Origin: Hymenopus coronatus
Taxonomy: Eukaryota > Arthropoda > Insecta > Mantodea > Hymenopodidae
NCBI GenBank assembly: GCA_030762935.1
Contig: CM060891.1
Span: 188,501 to 252,500 of the forward strand
DNA: 64,000 nt
Direction: 5' to 3'
Each line of letters starts with the position of its first letter. The first letter of the stretch is position 1. The notes under the pieces were generated by a model. It saw nothing but the letters and a program-made list of their open reading frames with translations. It was not told where the DNA came from and searched no databases. This document shows positions 10,901 to 23,299 of the stretch, one piece after another. The position numbers and the translations under genes are program-made.

Positions 10901-12010
10901 TCACGTTGTATACATGTTGGAATTACAACCTTTCAACTTTTTACTGCATTGTCCTGAAACCGATACAAAATACCAGCTTTCTTACCACATTTTGATTAAA
11001 TTTCCAGTTATATCTAACATTTTCCTAGACTAAGTTCTTTGTCTTCCATTTGAAACTTTTGAAGGTCCTTTAATTTTGAAGCTAGAATCGAATCTACTTT
11101 AATGTTCAATTTCAACATTTTCACCTTTTTGCTGGGATTACCGATAGTATCAGCATCATTAATCTTAAGTTTTGATAAAGTGTCATTAAATACACTTTCA
11201 ACGCCAGGAACTTTGACAACTTTTAAATGGTGCAACATCTCAATGAAACGTGATACGAGTTTGTAAGCTTGCGTTTCTGTATAAAAGAAAAGCTAACGGG
11301 ATCTGTATGTATGATCACCTCGCGATTATAAATGTACAGCCGAAACGTTTGCAAAGCTAAATAAATTGCACCCTTTTCAAGTTGTCATACATGCATTGCT
11401 CTCAACAAACTCCTAGATGCAGTAGCAATGACATGTTTATCATTGTTCTCATCAAACTAACAAAGCACACAGCCGTAAGATATTACAGACGAGTCAGAAG
11501 ATACGGAAATGTAACTCATAATTGGGCACCTCTAGCAAAATGGTATATTTAAATAATCCCTTCGAAAATAGCAAACGAATTTTATTACTATGCCATATGT
11601 CTAAGTTATTTTTTCACTTTTGCATAACCCATTAACCGTAAGAGACGAAAAAATCTATAACAAATACTTTTCGCGTTGAAACATTTATGTCCTATAGATT
11701 TTATTTTCTCTAACATTTAAGCACATCGTACATAGATGAAGAAGGTATTGTATTCTATCCAAAAATTTCATCCAGGTGTGAAAATGTAGTTGAGAAAAAC
11801 TTTAAAATAGTATCCTAGGAAGCTGGTATATTGTACGAATCTGAATTGACTACAGACCAACGCCGTGCAGCGGGGGGTGGGGGATATTTAATCTATTGAT
11901 GCCCAAAGATTAGATACATTTACTATTAAAATATTTTGGAAATGTTTAATGGTTGTGGTGAAAACTCCACTGCGTGTCCCTTAACGTTAGGGTCTTTAGG
12001 ATGAAAGCAC
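7971..12010. other. No recognisable gene; AT-rich intergenic sequence
   Basis: About 4 kb with only short scattered open stretches on both strands. None shows a domain, codon-like bias or splice pattern I can support. The left few hundred bases (to about 8400) may hold the end of the older Maverick copy, but I could not match its inverted repeat to 16199-16377. Confidence 0.5.
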
Positions 12011-12301
12011 GGAACTTTTTTTTTTTCAATTTATTGTTTATTTTGTTGTACCTTACAATAAAAACTATGAATATATTTCACTCTGGTATCACATTTAACT
12101 GGTTACAAACACATTAGTATATTCTCTTGCAGTTAATGAATTAAAATCAAAGTTTTTATACATCTTGTAAGATTTTGCAGAGTATTACAGAAGAGCTTGG
12201 CATGCTCTGTTTTCATATAAAGTACATACTCCATTAAATTCAGGTATTCATAATTTTGCAATATATAATACATTGTATTTGCTATTAACCACAATGTAAA
12301 C

Positions 12302-12592
12302 CTATGTTTTGAAGTCTTGAGTTAAAACAAAATCTGATCGAAGAAGAATATTTGGAGTGAACCATTTATAATGATTTAATCGTAGTTTCTTCAGGGAATC
12401 CATAAAGCGAATCTTAATTTCCAGTATAACAGAACATTCATACAACCTATGTTTTACTGTGTCTTCTCCGTTGCATTTCGGGCACTTACCAGAATCGGCG
12501 AGATGAATTTCATGTAATCTACTACAAGTGGGTAGAACATCATGTACAACTTGAAACCACAAGGATGCGATTCTAGCTGGAAGATGTTTCAA
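12302..12592 (-). pseudogene. LINE ORF2 C-terminal zinc finger (zf-RVT type)
   Basis: The end of ORF2 of the L1/Tx1-type LINE. It contains LWFQVVHDVLPTCSRLHEI followed by CPKCNGEDTVKHRLYEC, a CCHC arrangement typical of the domain that follows the RT in plant and animal L1/Tx1-like elements. The frame stays open to a stop at 12302. On its upstream side it is cut off from the RT by the MITE at 12621-13453. Confidence 0.8.
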
Positions 12593-12620
12593 GGAAATAT
12601 TGTGAAATAAATACGAAAAA

Positions 12621-13453
12621 TCTGATGTGTTCCATTCACATGACTTTCTCTATATCTCTGTAAATTATTATTGTTAATAAGCTTATCTTTTATTTATTTC
12701 ATGCTAATCGAGAAAAATTAGCAGAAATAGTCTTATTTCTTACTTTATTGTAAGCAGAAGCGAAATGGAGTACCACAGGTTAAAGTGAAAGCCAAAAGCT
12801 GGTTGCTATGTGCCTGATGTTTCCTTGTTTGTATGGACAGCAGTTGACAAATTCCTGTATGAGAAAAGTATGTTTTTCAAAGCTGAAACCAAGAGAAAGC
12901 AATATCTCAAAAAAGATCAACTCCACGAAAAAAATGTATATAGCATTGTGTGTTTTAATGTGCTCTACATTTTTTGTGTGTTAAGTTTTTGTCCATCTTT
13001 TACGGTTTAGTAGTTATGAAAAATTCATCCAGAATAAAGTAGTCTTCAGAGGCTATTCCCAGAAAATTAAAAATATATATTTTATTTGTCATGTAAATAA
13101 CTTTAATATACGATATTTTAATCAAAATCGTTAGAGCCATTTTTGAGAGAATCGAAATTTTCGAAAAAAGTTGCATGTAAAGGGTAGTTTGGGGTGGGGG
13201 GATTTTTCTCAAAATCTTCGTGTCGCATACTAAACTTAAATACCAAGTTTGGTATTTTACCGACTTTTCGTTTTTAAGTTATCGCGCTCAGACACACGGA
13301 CACTGACACGCGGACCTTTTTCTGAAAAAACTTTTTTTGGATACAGGGGACCCTAAAACATATTTCCAGTGAAATCTCGGTATCGATTTTTTTGGTGGAG
13401 TGCAATACATTCTCTATTCACTATGTACATAGTGAGTATAGAGAAAGTAAAAA
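12621..13453 (+). mobile_element. MITE-1 copy A, 833 bp
   Basis: The best-preserved plus-strand copy of a repeat seen at least seven times in this window. It starts TCTGATGTGTTCCATTCACA, then ACTTTCTCTA, and ends TATAGAGAAAGTAAAAA, so a short inverted repeat (ACTTTCTCTA / TAGAGAAAGT) lies near both ends. It has no coding capacity that I trust. It lies within the LINE ORF2 between RT and zinc finger. I could not define a target duplication. Confidence 0.75.
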
Positions 13454-15007
13454 TGAGTGTCCAGAGGCAAAACCTTCATTATTCTCATCTCAGGTGCATT
13501 ACAGTAAAGCATGAGCGTACGATTGGTTGTCTTCGATGTACAGCATTGTTCAGGAGGTAGATAACTTCTTTCTTCAATATAAAGCCGCATGTTATTTAAA
13601 GTTGTAGGCATTCTTCTAATGTCTACTGGATTATCTATTCCTACATCATCTTCATCCAGTGTTGTAACCACTTACTAGAAAATACACCATCACTATTTTG
13701 TAATTTATTTGGACTGAGGAAAAGCGCTTAGCATTTCATCTCTATGTTCCAAAGACCAATACCACCTTCTCGCGGTTGAAGATAATGGGTTGTTACAGGC
13801 ACTTTGAATATATTTCCCTGCCAAATATACCAACTAACAGCTGCAGTAATTAGACGATGTTGCTTCGTAATGGGAAGTATTTGTGCTGTATACCATAGCT
13901 TAGAAAGCACAAACATGTATAGCCCACATTCTTTCATACAAAGTTGTCGATGATACATGTCTTTACAGCTGGATTTTATTTGCTGTACTATAGGAGCCCA
14001 ATTTACAGACTGCATTTCATTTACATATGCAGCATGAATTATTTCCAACATTTTAAGCTTTTTCACAGTCTTTAAATGTTGTATTTCAGGTGGTAGTCTC
14101 CAAGGACCTATTGGCAATATGCAAGATTTATCCTCAATTTTTAGTCCAGATACTTTTCCAAATTTGTCAATAAGAGTTGTCATATTAGCAACATCTGAAT
14201 CAGTGAATAGAATAACACTAACATCATCTGCATAAGCTGAAATTTCAAATTTATATCCTCTCAGATATATACTATGTATAGTTGATATATTAAAGGATTT
14301 ATGGCTAAAGAAAACAGATTCATGGAAGCTGGACAACCTTGACGAATAGAACGTTTAATTTGTATATCTTCAGCTAGAAACCCATTAATCTGTAAGCTTG
14401 AGGTGATTCCATTATACAAACATTCAATACAAGTTATAAAATGATCACTAAATCCATGCCACTTCAAAACATGAAACAGGTATCGATTGTATAATGCGTC
14501 AAAGGCATTCTTCAAGTCTAGAGAGGTGATAGTTGCTTGTTTCCCACTATAACCACAAAGTGCCACAGCATCACTTAAAGAGCAGATAAGGTCACATATA
14601 GAACGACCAGAAGGACCGCATGCTTGTGTTGGATGAATTAATCTACTTAGCAAGGATCTTATTCGGTTAGCTAATATCCTCGCTAATAATTTATAATCAT
14701 AATTTAACAATGAAATGGATCTGTAAGTTTTAACTTGACGTTTGTCGCGTTGCTTACTTATCAGCACAATAACACCCTTTGTGACAGTCAGTTGTTTAGT
14801 TTGTAATATACAATTGAAAATATTGACTAAATCATCCCCAATAACATTCCTAAAATATTTGTAGAATTCATGCGGAACGCCATCACATCCTGGTGTTTTA
14901 GACGTTTTTCCTTGTATCAATGCTTTAAGCAATTCATCCTTTGGAATAGGCTGCTCCAAGGCACTATTCTCTTCCAAAGTTACTCTAGGCAGAAATTTCA
15001 GATTCAA
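13454..15007 (-). pseudogene. LINE ORF2 reverse transcriptase region (L1/Tx1 type)
   Basis: Reverse transcriptase of the minus-strand LINE, in several frames. 14261-15007 carries SKTPGCDGVPHEFYKYF, YRSISLLNYDYKLLARIL, SLDLKNAFDALYNR (motif A Asp) and SIRQGCPASMNLFSLAINPL (motif B). After a frameshift near 14290-14330 the next frame carries YADDVSVILFTD (catalytic YADD) and runs to 13728 through the thumb and linker, ending GGIGLWNIEMKC. A further stretch in another frame (13454-13671, TLDEDDVGIDNPVDIRRMP) belongs to the same linker. At least two indels break the protein. Confidence 0.85.
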
Positions 15008-15169
15008 GTTGCCTCAGGAAATCTCTTCCCTACTTGGCTCACTGAACAAGGTAGAATAGTGACTAACGAAGGCATTACTAATTTCTCTGTGACGTTGCCA
15101 CACGCCCATCTGTATGTACTTTTAAAATCAAGATTCCTCTTACGTCTCTTATGCAAATTCACGAGATGA

Positions 15170-16198
15170 TATAAACTTATCCCCTCATTTGCAATTATAT
15201 GTTTATATCCATTTCTGAGTTAGAGTCCTTCCATTCTTTTACGATAAATAGTGAGGATTTCACCTTTGATTTGTCCTAATCTGATGCCTCTTGCTGTCGT
15301 TGGTTGATAATTGTTTTACAATTCGCGCATGCAGCGAAAATAAAATTGTACCAATTGATCATCTTTTCGCTTTTCAAACGAATACTGTTTAAAAAGATTA
15401 ATTTTGGGTTTAACTAGGCGCTCCCACCATTCTGCGTAATTTTGGTAAGATTTTAAACGCAGTTTCCAATTCGTCCACGCTACTTCAAATTTGGCATTCA
15501 CATCGCAATCATTCAATAAATTAGTATTCATTTTCCAATGAGCGTCCCTGTGGAATGAAGTACAAATTTAAAGCTTTATGTTGACTAACCGCCTCATGAT
15601 CACTAAATACTTCAGGTAGATGTTCAAGCGCTTGGATCTTATTTTGTAAAATTTCCGGAATATATATGCGATCTAGTCTGGGAGCAGAATTTCCTGTAAA
15701 ATGTGTAAAACGCACAACTCAATGAGTATGGATCCATACATCGCACACTTTCATCGACATTACAAGATATTTTAATGTATTACTAGGACAATATTGCTCA
15801 GTGCAGTCTGTTCCCCTCAATACCCAATTAAAATCCCCAGCAAGAATGTAAAACTGTGGTAAAGTACGTTAAAGATACGCAAGGTCCAACTGAAAAAAAC
15901 ATATTCCTTTCCTTGTGCTTGTTTGAGTCTGATGGCGCATATATATTAATAAATACAACATGATTATATATACCACTTATTCCTCTTCTTGAGGGCAATT
16001 TTTCAATTGAAGCTAGTTCAATTCCCGATTTTGTTAATATGGCAGTGCCTAACGATTCACTTCTCATGTTAACACATGCGTTGTAATTATGGAAGAAAAG
16101 TCGGTAGCTTTTATCTCCTGAAGAAAGAGCACTTCTATGTCATGTACGTTTAAAAAGCATTGTAGCATAGCCATTTACATCGGGGAGTAATTGCCATT
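15170..16198 (-). pseudogene. LINE ORF2 endonuclease and linker (L1/Tx1 type)
   Basis: The endonuclease domain of the same LINE, starting right at the Maverick target site. Recognisable pieces, in several frames, are NHVVFINIYAPSDSNKH near 15930, a GDFNWVLRGTD stretch near 15810 (the Asp-Phe-Asn motif), then FTHFTGNSAPRLDRIYIPE and EVFSDHEAV at 15600-15715. A linker follows to 15170 with WWERLVKPKINLF. Frameshifts occur near 15720 and 15530. The first residues of the domain lie on the far side of the provirus (31041-31083). Confidence 0.8.
16193..16198. repeat. Maverick target-site duplication, left
   Basis: GCCATT immediately precedes the first base of the left inverted repeat and is repeated exactly at 31041-31046. 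Six base pairs is the duplication length characteristic of Maverick/Polinton integration. Confidence 0.93.
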
Positions 16199-16377
16199 AG
16201 TAGTATAGCAATCCGCCGGTTATAACACAAGTTCAGAATACTATACAATTTTATGCAAAAATATAACCGAAATACACAATAATACACAATAAAATCTGTA
16301 GAAAATAAGGCTAAATAACTACTTAATTATAATATTTTATTAAATCTAAGTATATCTCCAATTATAATTAGAATTAC
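16199..16377 (+). repeat. Maverick left terminal inverted repeat
   Basis: About 179 bp that match the reverse complement of 30853-31040. The outer 70 bases are identical by eye. Further in there are a few substitutions, a short CACAATA-type length difference near 16275, and a block of about 20 bp present only in the right repeat. Confidence 0.93.
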
Positions 16378-16498
16378 GCTTTATATAGTTTGGTCTGAAT
16401 ATTGATTTTGAGTTAAACTATAATGACCATAACTAAGTCGTGTAAATTTGTCAAATACTTTTTATCATCGTAGGGAGATAATCCTATCTTTCTTTCAT

Positions 16499-19400
16499 TT
16501 ATTGTGTACATTTGCAGTTTACTAGATTGTATTCTATATATATATATATATATATATCTTCTATGGTCTGGGTGGTGTTAAACAAACACTCTCTGTAGTT
16601 ATCAAATTTAATGCGCTCAGCGTTTGCTTTCTTTATTCCTTTACATGTTTTTTTTTTCTTTAGCATCCGTTCTGAACGCATACATCTTAGATCGTAAGCC
16701 CACAAATTCTCTAATTGGTATGCCATTGAATTCATCTTTGAACAGGCCAGGTATTTTTTATTAGTTCTAGGTATATCTATTGGAAAATCGTTTGGATAGT
16801 CACCAGTATCGAAACAATTATATTTTGCTTCATATCTTCGTAAAAATCTTCAGTCTCAACATAAATTATAAATGAGTCTGTATCCGTTTGTAGCAACTTT
16901 ACTTTATCTTTATATTTATTTTTCAGATATCTGTAGTAAAATTTATACATAAGTAATTTTGATAACTCCAGTACACAGAACCCAAAATATTGGTTTATTT
17001 AATTTTATTGTCATGTTTCTCCCATGAACTAACACTAGTTCTTCATTAATACTATCTCTATGCTGAAACTTTTCTGAGTTTACACATTTAAGGTATTTAT
17101 CAGGTGTTTTTACAATCTGAACATTAGTTCGATCTCTAACATTTTCCATTTGCTTACCATAGACGCTATTATTCATCAATTTGAAAAATTCCTTTTCAGA
17201 GTCATTTTTAGCTTCTTGTCTAAGTTTTGTATTCTTATCAATATATGACTTCATCCACTCTTTTTGTGTATACGTTATACCTCTATGTATATAAGTTAAT
17301 TCAACGCCTTGATTAATATACTCTTTAAGCAGTCCGTAATCAACTATATACTGTGTTTTATTATTGAGAGTACACATGAGCTTTTTATTTCTATCTGACG
17401 GTTTTGGTCCTAGTCCTTTGTTTATCATTTCTTTTTGGAACTTAGTTCATTTATTTTTTGTATACAATGTTCAGGAGCAGGTGCATAATCATTAAATGTA
17501 TCGTGTAGATGCTCTGGTATTTTAAGATCAACCACTAGTGAATATCCTATGCCGCTTTCATCATCAATATTCATTATATTATTTTTAACATGTTCTATAT
17601 CTTCTTGAGTCATCCATTTATGATCTTTAATAGGCAATTTTCTAGACATGGCCCAACCATATAAATTGTTCGCATCGAGATATAGTATAAAAGTAACATG
17701 TTTTTTGGAATTGTATAAGCCTTTTTCTTCGGCTTTCTTTTTTTTATAGTTTAACAACTTTATCATGTATTGCATCGTAAAAATAGCAGTTGTTAGCAAT
17801 AGCATGTGAGTTACTAACCATACTAATACCACCTCTAATACCCTCAGTCATTAGATCATACATATCCTGGTCTTTATATAGCTTGATTTCTTGTCCAGTT
17901 GTTTTTAACAATGCATTGTTTGCTAAATGTGGCGCGCTAACATAATATGTAGGGTCGAGTCTATAATTCTTATAACACATGTTTCTAAAGTTTGTAAATA
18001 CATCATGTAATAAAAGAGTATCTAATTTTAAATATAGATCGTGATATTCACCAAAGTTTTTAAATCCAAAATGATTCCACATACGTTGAATAAATTTATA
18101 CTTTGATTTGCTTATTCTTTTGCCACTTAATTTGGAAACAAAACACTCTATTGATGGTAATTCATTATTTTCAGTCTTCTCATAGGTATCTACCCAATCG
18201 TATGGATATTCACCCTTTGTCAATAAATAACATTTGTCTAGAAGACTAAATTTTGCTAATGTTTTGTTAAATAGAGTTAATCTTTCATGCTGACATACAG
18301 TAAGTATCTCGTTATTACAAAATGTACATTCATCATAGGCTACAATTTTATCTCTCACAACCTTAAGTATTGGGTCTTGTATTGGCTTATGTTTATTACA
18401 TTTAGCACAATGTGCAGAGTTTATACCTAATTCATTTTTAACGACTTTATCTAATGAAGCACCCAAAAATGCTAGAGTATTAATGAACCTAACTTCTATG
18501 TATATTTTTTGTATAGTGCCCTTTCTCTTAATAATTAAATTTGAACCCCCATTTTCACATATTTTACAACTACTAAGTAGTTCTTTAAATTTGATATTAC
18601 ACAGTTTACATTTAGTTTGGTCATATTTTTGTACATACTCTCCAACCTCAACTTTAAGGGATATATACTTATAGTTTTCACTTGTATCGGGAATAATACG
18701 TATATCATTTTCTTTTTTACATAGGTTGACAAACCATGGTATAAATATTTTACTATCATACCTAAAGTTATGCACGTATATAGGCACACATCTAGGTAAT
18801 GTTAAATGGAGATTACAACTGTTACATGCTGCGCCCCTATACTCGCCAGTAATATGACAATGATCGTATACTTTGCGCTTGTTGTTTTCAAACTCTTTAC
18901 CACATGTGAGACAATGAGTTTCCTTTTCAAATTGCTGTAGAGACTCTTCATTATATTTTATAGGTACATTTTTACTTAGATAGTTATCGTTATAATTCTT
19001 TGCTATATTTATGATATCGTTGCAAAATTCCTGCGTAAGCTTAGTTTGATCACCGTTTCTTCTTAATATATTAATATCATTTCCTGTAAATGAATAGCTG
19101 TTTGGGACATACTTAGTGATAATATTTGTTGCGTATTGTTTGTCCTTCTGGTCTTATCTGTGTTTCCATATCAAAGGCTATTGTAAATGGATGAAACAGT
19201 TCTGCGCCATTGGATTTGTACTTTTGAATATTATTTTTTCATAACTCCATTATTATCACTTGTTTTGGAACAATTTGAAATATGCTTTGTAAGAGCTTCC
19301 TTTTCATCAAATCTTTTATGACATTTGGGACATGTATTAATGTGTTTATCTCTATTACGAATTTTTCCACTAACAAGTGCATTATAATTTTTAATTCCTA

Positions 19401-20553
19401 CACAATGATGTATTGCGGGACATAATCAGCAGAATCAAATGTGCCTTGTGAAGGTAGATTCAATAGCTAATATATTTACGTGGTTTTTGTTTTGTAGATC
19501 TATATTTTTACTTGTGTGCATTGTGTAAAGCTGTTCCTCACTCGCTTCATTATTGATACCGTATACGTTAATAGAAATGTTGAGAAATGTTACATATAAT
19601 TCAATGTTTTCACATGTGAGAGCAACAGGATAAGCCATACATAATTCATTATATTTTTCAATGTTATAGTTAGACGGTCTATCAGGATTTGTTTTTACAG
19701 GATTTAAAATAATTTCTAATGCATACTCGAAACATCTTTGGTCTTTTTTAACACATTTAAAAATCCTATTTTTTACATTTTTTACACTAATACAACAATG
19801 TTTATTTTTAATCCATTTTGGTAGCTCAATCCAAGTTCCGCCTCTTATGGGTTGATGTACATCTCTTCTAAGTATAGTGTACAATATTCGATCAAATCTA
19901 TATTTTGTATTTTTATAAGTCCATTGTTCAAATTTACTTAATATCTCATTTGTTGCTAATTCATATACAGTATCCATCCTATTTATAGCTGACCTTTCAA
20001 TATTAAGATTACGGCATTTAATATGCCATGTATCTGTACTTACTACTTCTCCACTTGATGTGTCTAATATATGATATCGAAAATGTGTTGTCAAGTATAT
20101 ATTTAAATTTGGATGTCTGTTTAATCCCTTTTTAATGTAGCTAATAGCGGTATCCTTTATTTCGTTAAAGTGTACTATTAAATCTGTGTTATTTTGAGAG
20201 ATAAATGGGAAATCGCTAACCATATCATTGAAAGCTCTTCTTGGTGTGGCGAAGAAGTTTCTTACAATTTGAGTTCTTCTTTCCATTTCTGTGATTTTAT
20301 TTCTTCTTTCTATGTCTAACACTTCATTGTTACGCAATTTATTATTAATATCATTAATCTGAGAAAATTTATTTTTTATATATTTTCTTAGACCTCTAAT
20401 ACTTTTTTTATTTTGTTTGTATACTTTAATACCATGTTGATTGGCAAATCTAATCAGTCTGCGTATGCTTTTTATATTTACATTATTAATATTCATTTTT
20501 CTATTTATATTAGAAGTATCTAGTTGCATCGGAGCAATATTTTTTACTTCCAT
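16499..20553 (-). pseudogene. Protein-primed DNA polymerase B (Maverick type), frameshifted
   Basis: Replicative polymerase of the provirus. From ATG 20553 (TAAATG context), a 372-codon frame gives the N-terminal Maverick-specific region with GTWIELPKWIKNK. 18790-19430 is more broken and holds paired CxxC/H zinc-finger-like motifs. 17744-18787 gives the 3'-5' exonuclease region: YVHNFRYDSKIF, RFINTLAFLGASLDKV, and YHDLYLKLDTLLLHDVF. Polymerase motif A is YLDANNLYGWAM near 17660, motif B is KLMNNSVYGKQMEN near 17150-17190, and motif C contains TDTDS near 16880. The exonuclease II motif has Asn where Asp is usual (FINT). At least five frame changes interrupt it. It is the last gene before the left repeat. 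Confidence 0.92.
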
Positions 20554-20585
20554 TTATTAATGAAAAAAAATTTTAAGAGCAAAAC

Positions 20586-20876
20586 TTACTGCTCTGTAAA
20601 TACACGGCAACTTTCTAATTCCATTTTTTTTTTAAATACCAGTAATTCATGCATTTTTGTTTTTGTATGGCTTTTAAAATGTAATTTTGTACAATATTTC
20701 TGACATGGTTCACAATAAATTTTCTCAAGATTTTTTTGGTTCATTATTTTTTGACAAACTCTACATGTATATCCTATACCACCTTTCATAGTTTTATTTC
20801 TAACAAATTCATCAGTATTAAGAGGTTTAACAGTTTTACAGACACTGCACTTTCTCATAATATTTTGTACTTCCAT
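20586..20876 (-). CDS. Small zinc-finger protein of the provirus
   Basis: A 96-aa intact frame from ATG 20876, context AATAAATG. It has three Cys-pair motifs (CSVCK, CRVCQK, CEPCQKYC) followed by HFKSHTKTKMHE, so two zinc-binding modules are likely: a treble-clef-like N-terminal pair and a C2H2-like C-terminal finger. The last residues are basic and polar. The first five or six codons (MEVQNI) and about 45 bp upstream closely resemble the start of the polymerase gene (MEVKNI), which follows 32 bp downstream. That suggests a duplicated gene start. Function is unknown; DNA or RNA binding is a reasonable inference. Confidence 0.75.
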   Translation of the reverse strand: MEVQNIMRKCSVCKTVKPLNTDEFVRNKTMKGGIGYTCRVCQKIMNQKNLEKIYCEPCQKYCTKLHFKSHTKTKMHELLVFKKKMELESCRVFTEQ

Positions 20877-20950
20877 TTATTACTCAAAAAATATTTTAAT
20901 GAAAAACTTACTACTCCGCAACAACCAGGAAAATTTGTTAAGCAAATATT

Positions 20951-21947
20951 TTAAACAATATCATCGTTTTTATTAATCCAACTATTATGTGAACTATCAA
21001 ATCCAAGCCACTTGACATACATTTTATTACCTTTTTTACGTAATACTTTCTCATCTAAATATACATCAGGAAATTGCGTTTTCTGCATTTCTTGTTCATA
21101 AAATGTACCTAAAATTTCTTCACCTTTGGAGTCCTTAAGATGATAATATGGTGGGTTATTTTTAAACACCTTATTAACTGTAAATATTTCAGTAGACCAA
21201 TTAGCTGTATAGCCTTTTTCGAATGTACCTTTAATTTTACTAATGCGAACTTTATCACCGACTTTGTATCGCGGATTTTTGTGGCAGGATCTTAGATCCG
21301 CGTAGCTTGCCTCTGGGCCCTTAGAGGGGCAATATACACCATAATAGATAGCCTCTTGGTTTCTTAAATTAACTTCACTGGGTTTCATTTTGATAGTGGT
21401 GTGATATGTATTATAGCTATTAACTAATTTTTGTAATATATCGATCCATTTATAATTTCCTTGAATAGAGAACTGTTTCCACATTTTTTCTTTTAATGTC
21501 CTGTTAAAGCGTTCAACAACAGATGCCTTAATATTTGTATATGTTGAACAGTGATTGATATTATGTTCCTTCATTAACTCTAAATTCTTTATTGTAAAAT
21601 TCTTTGCCTTATCAGTTTGCAAATTTCTAGGAATACGTCCAGTTATATTAAATATCTCTTTAAAAGCTTTTATAACATCTTTACTGTTTTATTCTTTAAT
21701 GGTATAGTCCAAACCATTTTTGAAAAGATATCTATTATAGTTACTATATATTTATATCTTTATTCATTTTAGAAACACCTTTAAGATTACCAGAGTCCAT
21801 TTCTACCAAATCAGCTTGCCATAAATCATCAATACCATATGTTATTACTTTTCGTGTTTCATAATTTCTTCTGGCTGGTTTATGTAATTCATCTATGATT
21901 TGATTTCTTTCGGATTTTGTGTTTAATGTCAAATCACCATCAGTCAC
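20951..21947 (-). pseudogene. Retroviral-type integrase with chromodomain (Maverick), frameshifted
   Basis: Integrase that inserts the provirus. A first frame (21744-21947) holds KPARRNYETRKVI and the first catalytic Asp in DDLWQADLVEM. After broken sequence, the second frame (20951-21622) gives the second Asp in QTDKAKNF and the catalytic Glu in VVERFNRTLKEKMW. It then has a basic SH3-like segment (YKVGDKVRISKIK) and a C-terminal chromodomain with MYVKWLGFDSSHNSWI. At least two frame changes and one stop near 21690 disrupt the core between the two Asp residues. Maverick integrases often begin with a zinc ribbon, here the separate short frame at 21974-22117. Confidence 0.92.
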
Positions 21948-21973
21948 TGATTTAGCTTTAACGCCTTGTCCAA

Positions 21974-22117
21974 TTATATTTTTTTAAACGTAAATTTTTT
22001 TGTTCCACATATAACACAGTTTGATAGTGTGTATAGTTTTTCATTTTTCGATATTTTATCGACCGAGTTGGTGTTATCAGTTTGAGTTTTACACTTTAGA
22101 CAATATGTCATAGCCAT
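21974..22117 (-). CDS. Zinc-ribbon peptide, probable N-terminus of the integrase
   Basis: A 47-codon frame from ATG 22117 (TTAAATG context) with two Cys pairs, CLKC and CVIC, about 27 residues apart, followed by GTKKF. This is the DUF5679-like zinc-ribbon pattern. The stop falls in an A-rich run, and a different frame immediately downstream leads into the integrase start. I read it either as the integrase N-terminal zinc domain cut off by a frameshift or as a stand-alone small protein. The former is more likely because no second start motif precedes the integrase frame. Confidence 0.65.
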   Translation of the reverse strand: MAMTYCLKCKTQTDNTNSVDKISKNEKLYTLSNCVICGTKKFTFKKI

Positions 22118-22280
22118 TTAATACAATTAAATTTCATAAAGAATATAATACAAATCATTGTGTTCTTTCGTTTTCTGCGCAATGCTCTAATGATTATTCT
22201 CATTAATTCATATGTTCCATACCAGCACATTGTAATGGTAGTTTTAAAATCCATTTATAACACAAAAATATGTAATGAGT

Positions 22281-23299
22281 TTAATGCAAGCGAAAGCTTA
22301 CATATAATACTAAAAACAGTGCATAATTATCATGATATGTTCCATCATCCGTGAAATAAAGTGCATCACCAGATTGAACCCTATACGGTAGCATTTGTGG
22401 TGCATCAGCTCTTCGGGTTTCTTTTGAATGAATAGGTTTTATCTCTAACACCAGATTAGCTAAATTTGAATCCATTCTGATTATCTTAAATTCATTGAAT
22501 ACTGGATAGTGGGATATACCGTTGAATTGAAAGTATTTGCCTTGCTTTATGCCATATAAAGTTAATGTGCTAATTACATTATTTTTAAGTATATTAGATT
22601 CACTGCATCATATTCTTCAATGGGGAAACTCACGTTGACTAATCGTCTATCTTCGAAATCGTAATTTTCATCATCAGTAGTTCTCTTTGGTCTCGATAAG
22701 GTTTTCACTTCTTGAATTGCATTATCTAACTGACCTTTTGTTGCAGCATCATAGTGATCCACACCATCCTTAATTTTTACTACTCTTCGGTTTTTGAATG
22801 ATACATAATTTTTTTGTAATGTTGAACATATTATTTAATGTTTTTGTAAATTCGCTGTGAATATTTTTAGTTTTAGCATCTATTTGGCTTACTACCTCTT
22901 GTTTTGTCTTAGTTTCTAATTCTCGTAATTCGTTAAATAATGCTTCTTTTGTGGTAGTTTCTACATTATATATCTCTGCTTTCATTTCTACGAATTTATC
23001 CTGCAAATACTTGATCTTATCTCCATCCGTTTTAATATTTATCATTTCTTCCACAGTTTTCTTTACAGCATTTTCTAATGTGCTAATTGTGTTAATTACT
23101 CTAATAACTTATTCATTACAATATTTTCAGGTTGTTTTGTTTTTTGATTAAGTATACCTAGAATCTCCGCTTTAACTTTGTCTTCTGCTATATTAATGTT
23201 ATCATTTTTAAGTTCTGCAAGTAAGTCACTTTTAATAGAATCTGTATCAAGATCAATATTATTCCTAATGGATGGATTTCCATAAATATTGATTCCCAT
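22281..23299 (-). pseudogene. Coiled-coil, fibre-like provirus protein (broken)
   Basis: Starts at ATG 23299 in TATAAATG; the TAA is also the stop codon of the protease gene upstream. Four frame segments follow one another: 23096-23299 (MGINIYGNPSIRNN), 22770-23054 (strong heptad-like run with KIKYLQDKFVEMKAEI and EALFNELRELETKTK), 22574-22762 (DHYDAATKGQLDNAIQEV, like neck segments of trimeric fibres), and 22281-22475. Polar coiled coil followed by a compact C-terminal part, next to capsid genes, suggests a virion fibre or other minor structural protein. No family is recognised with certainty. Three frame changes break it. Confidence 0.6.
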
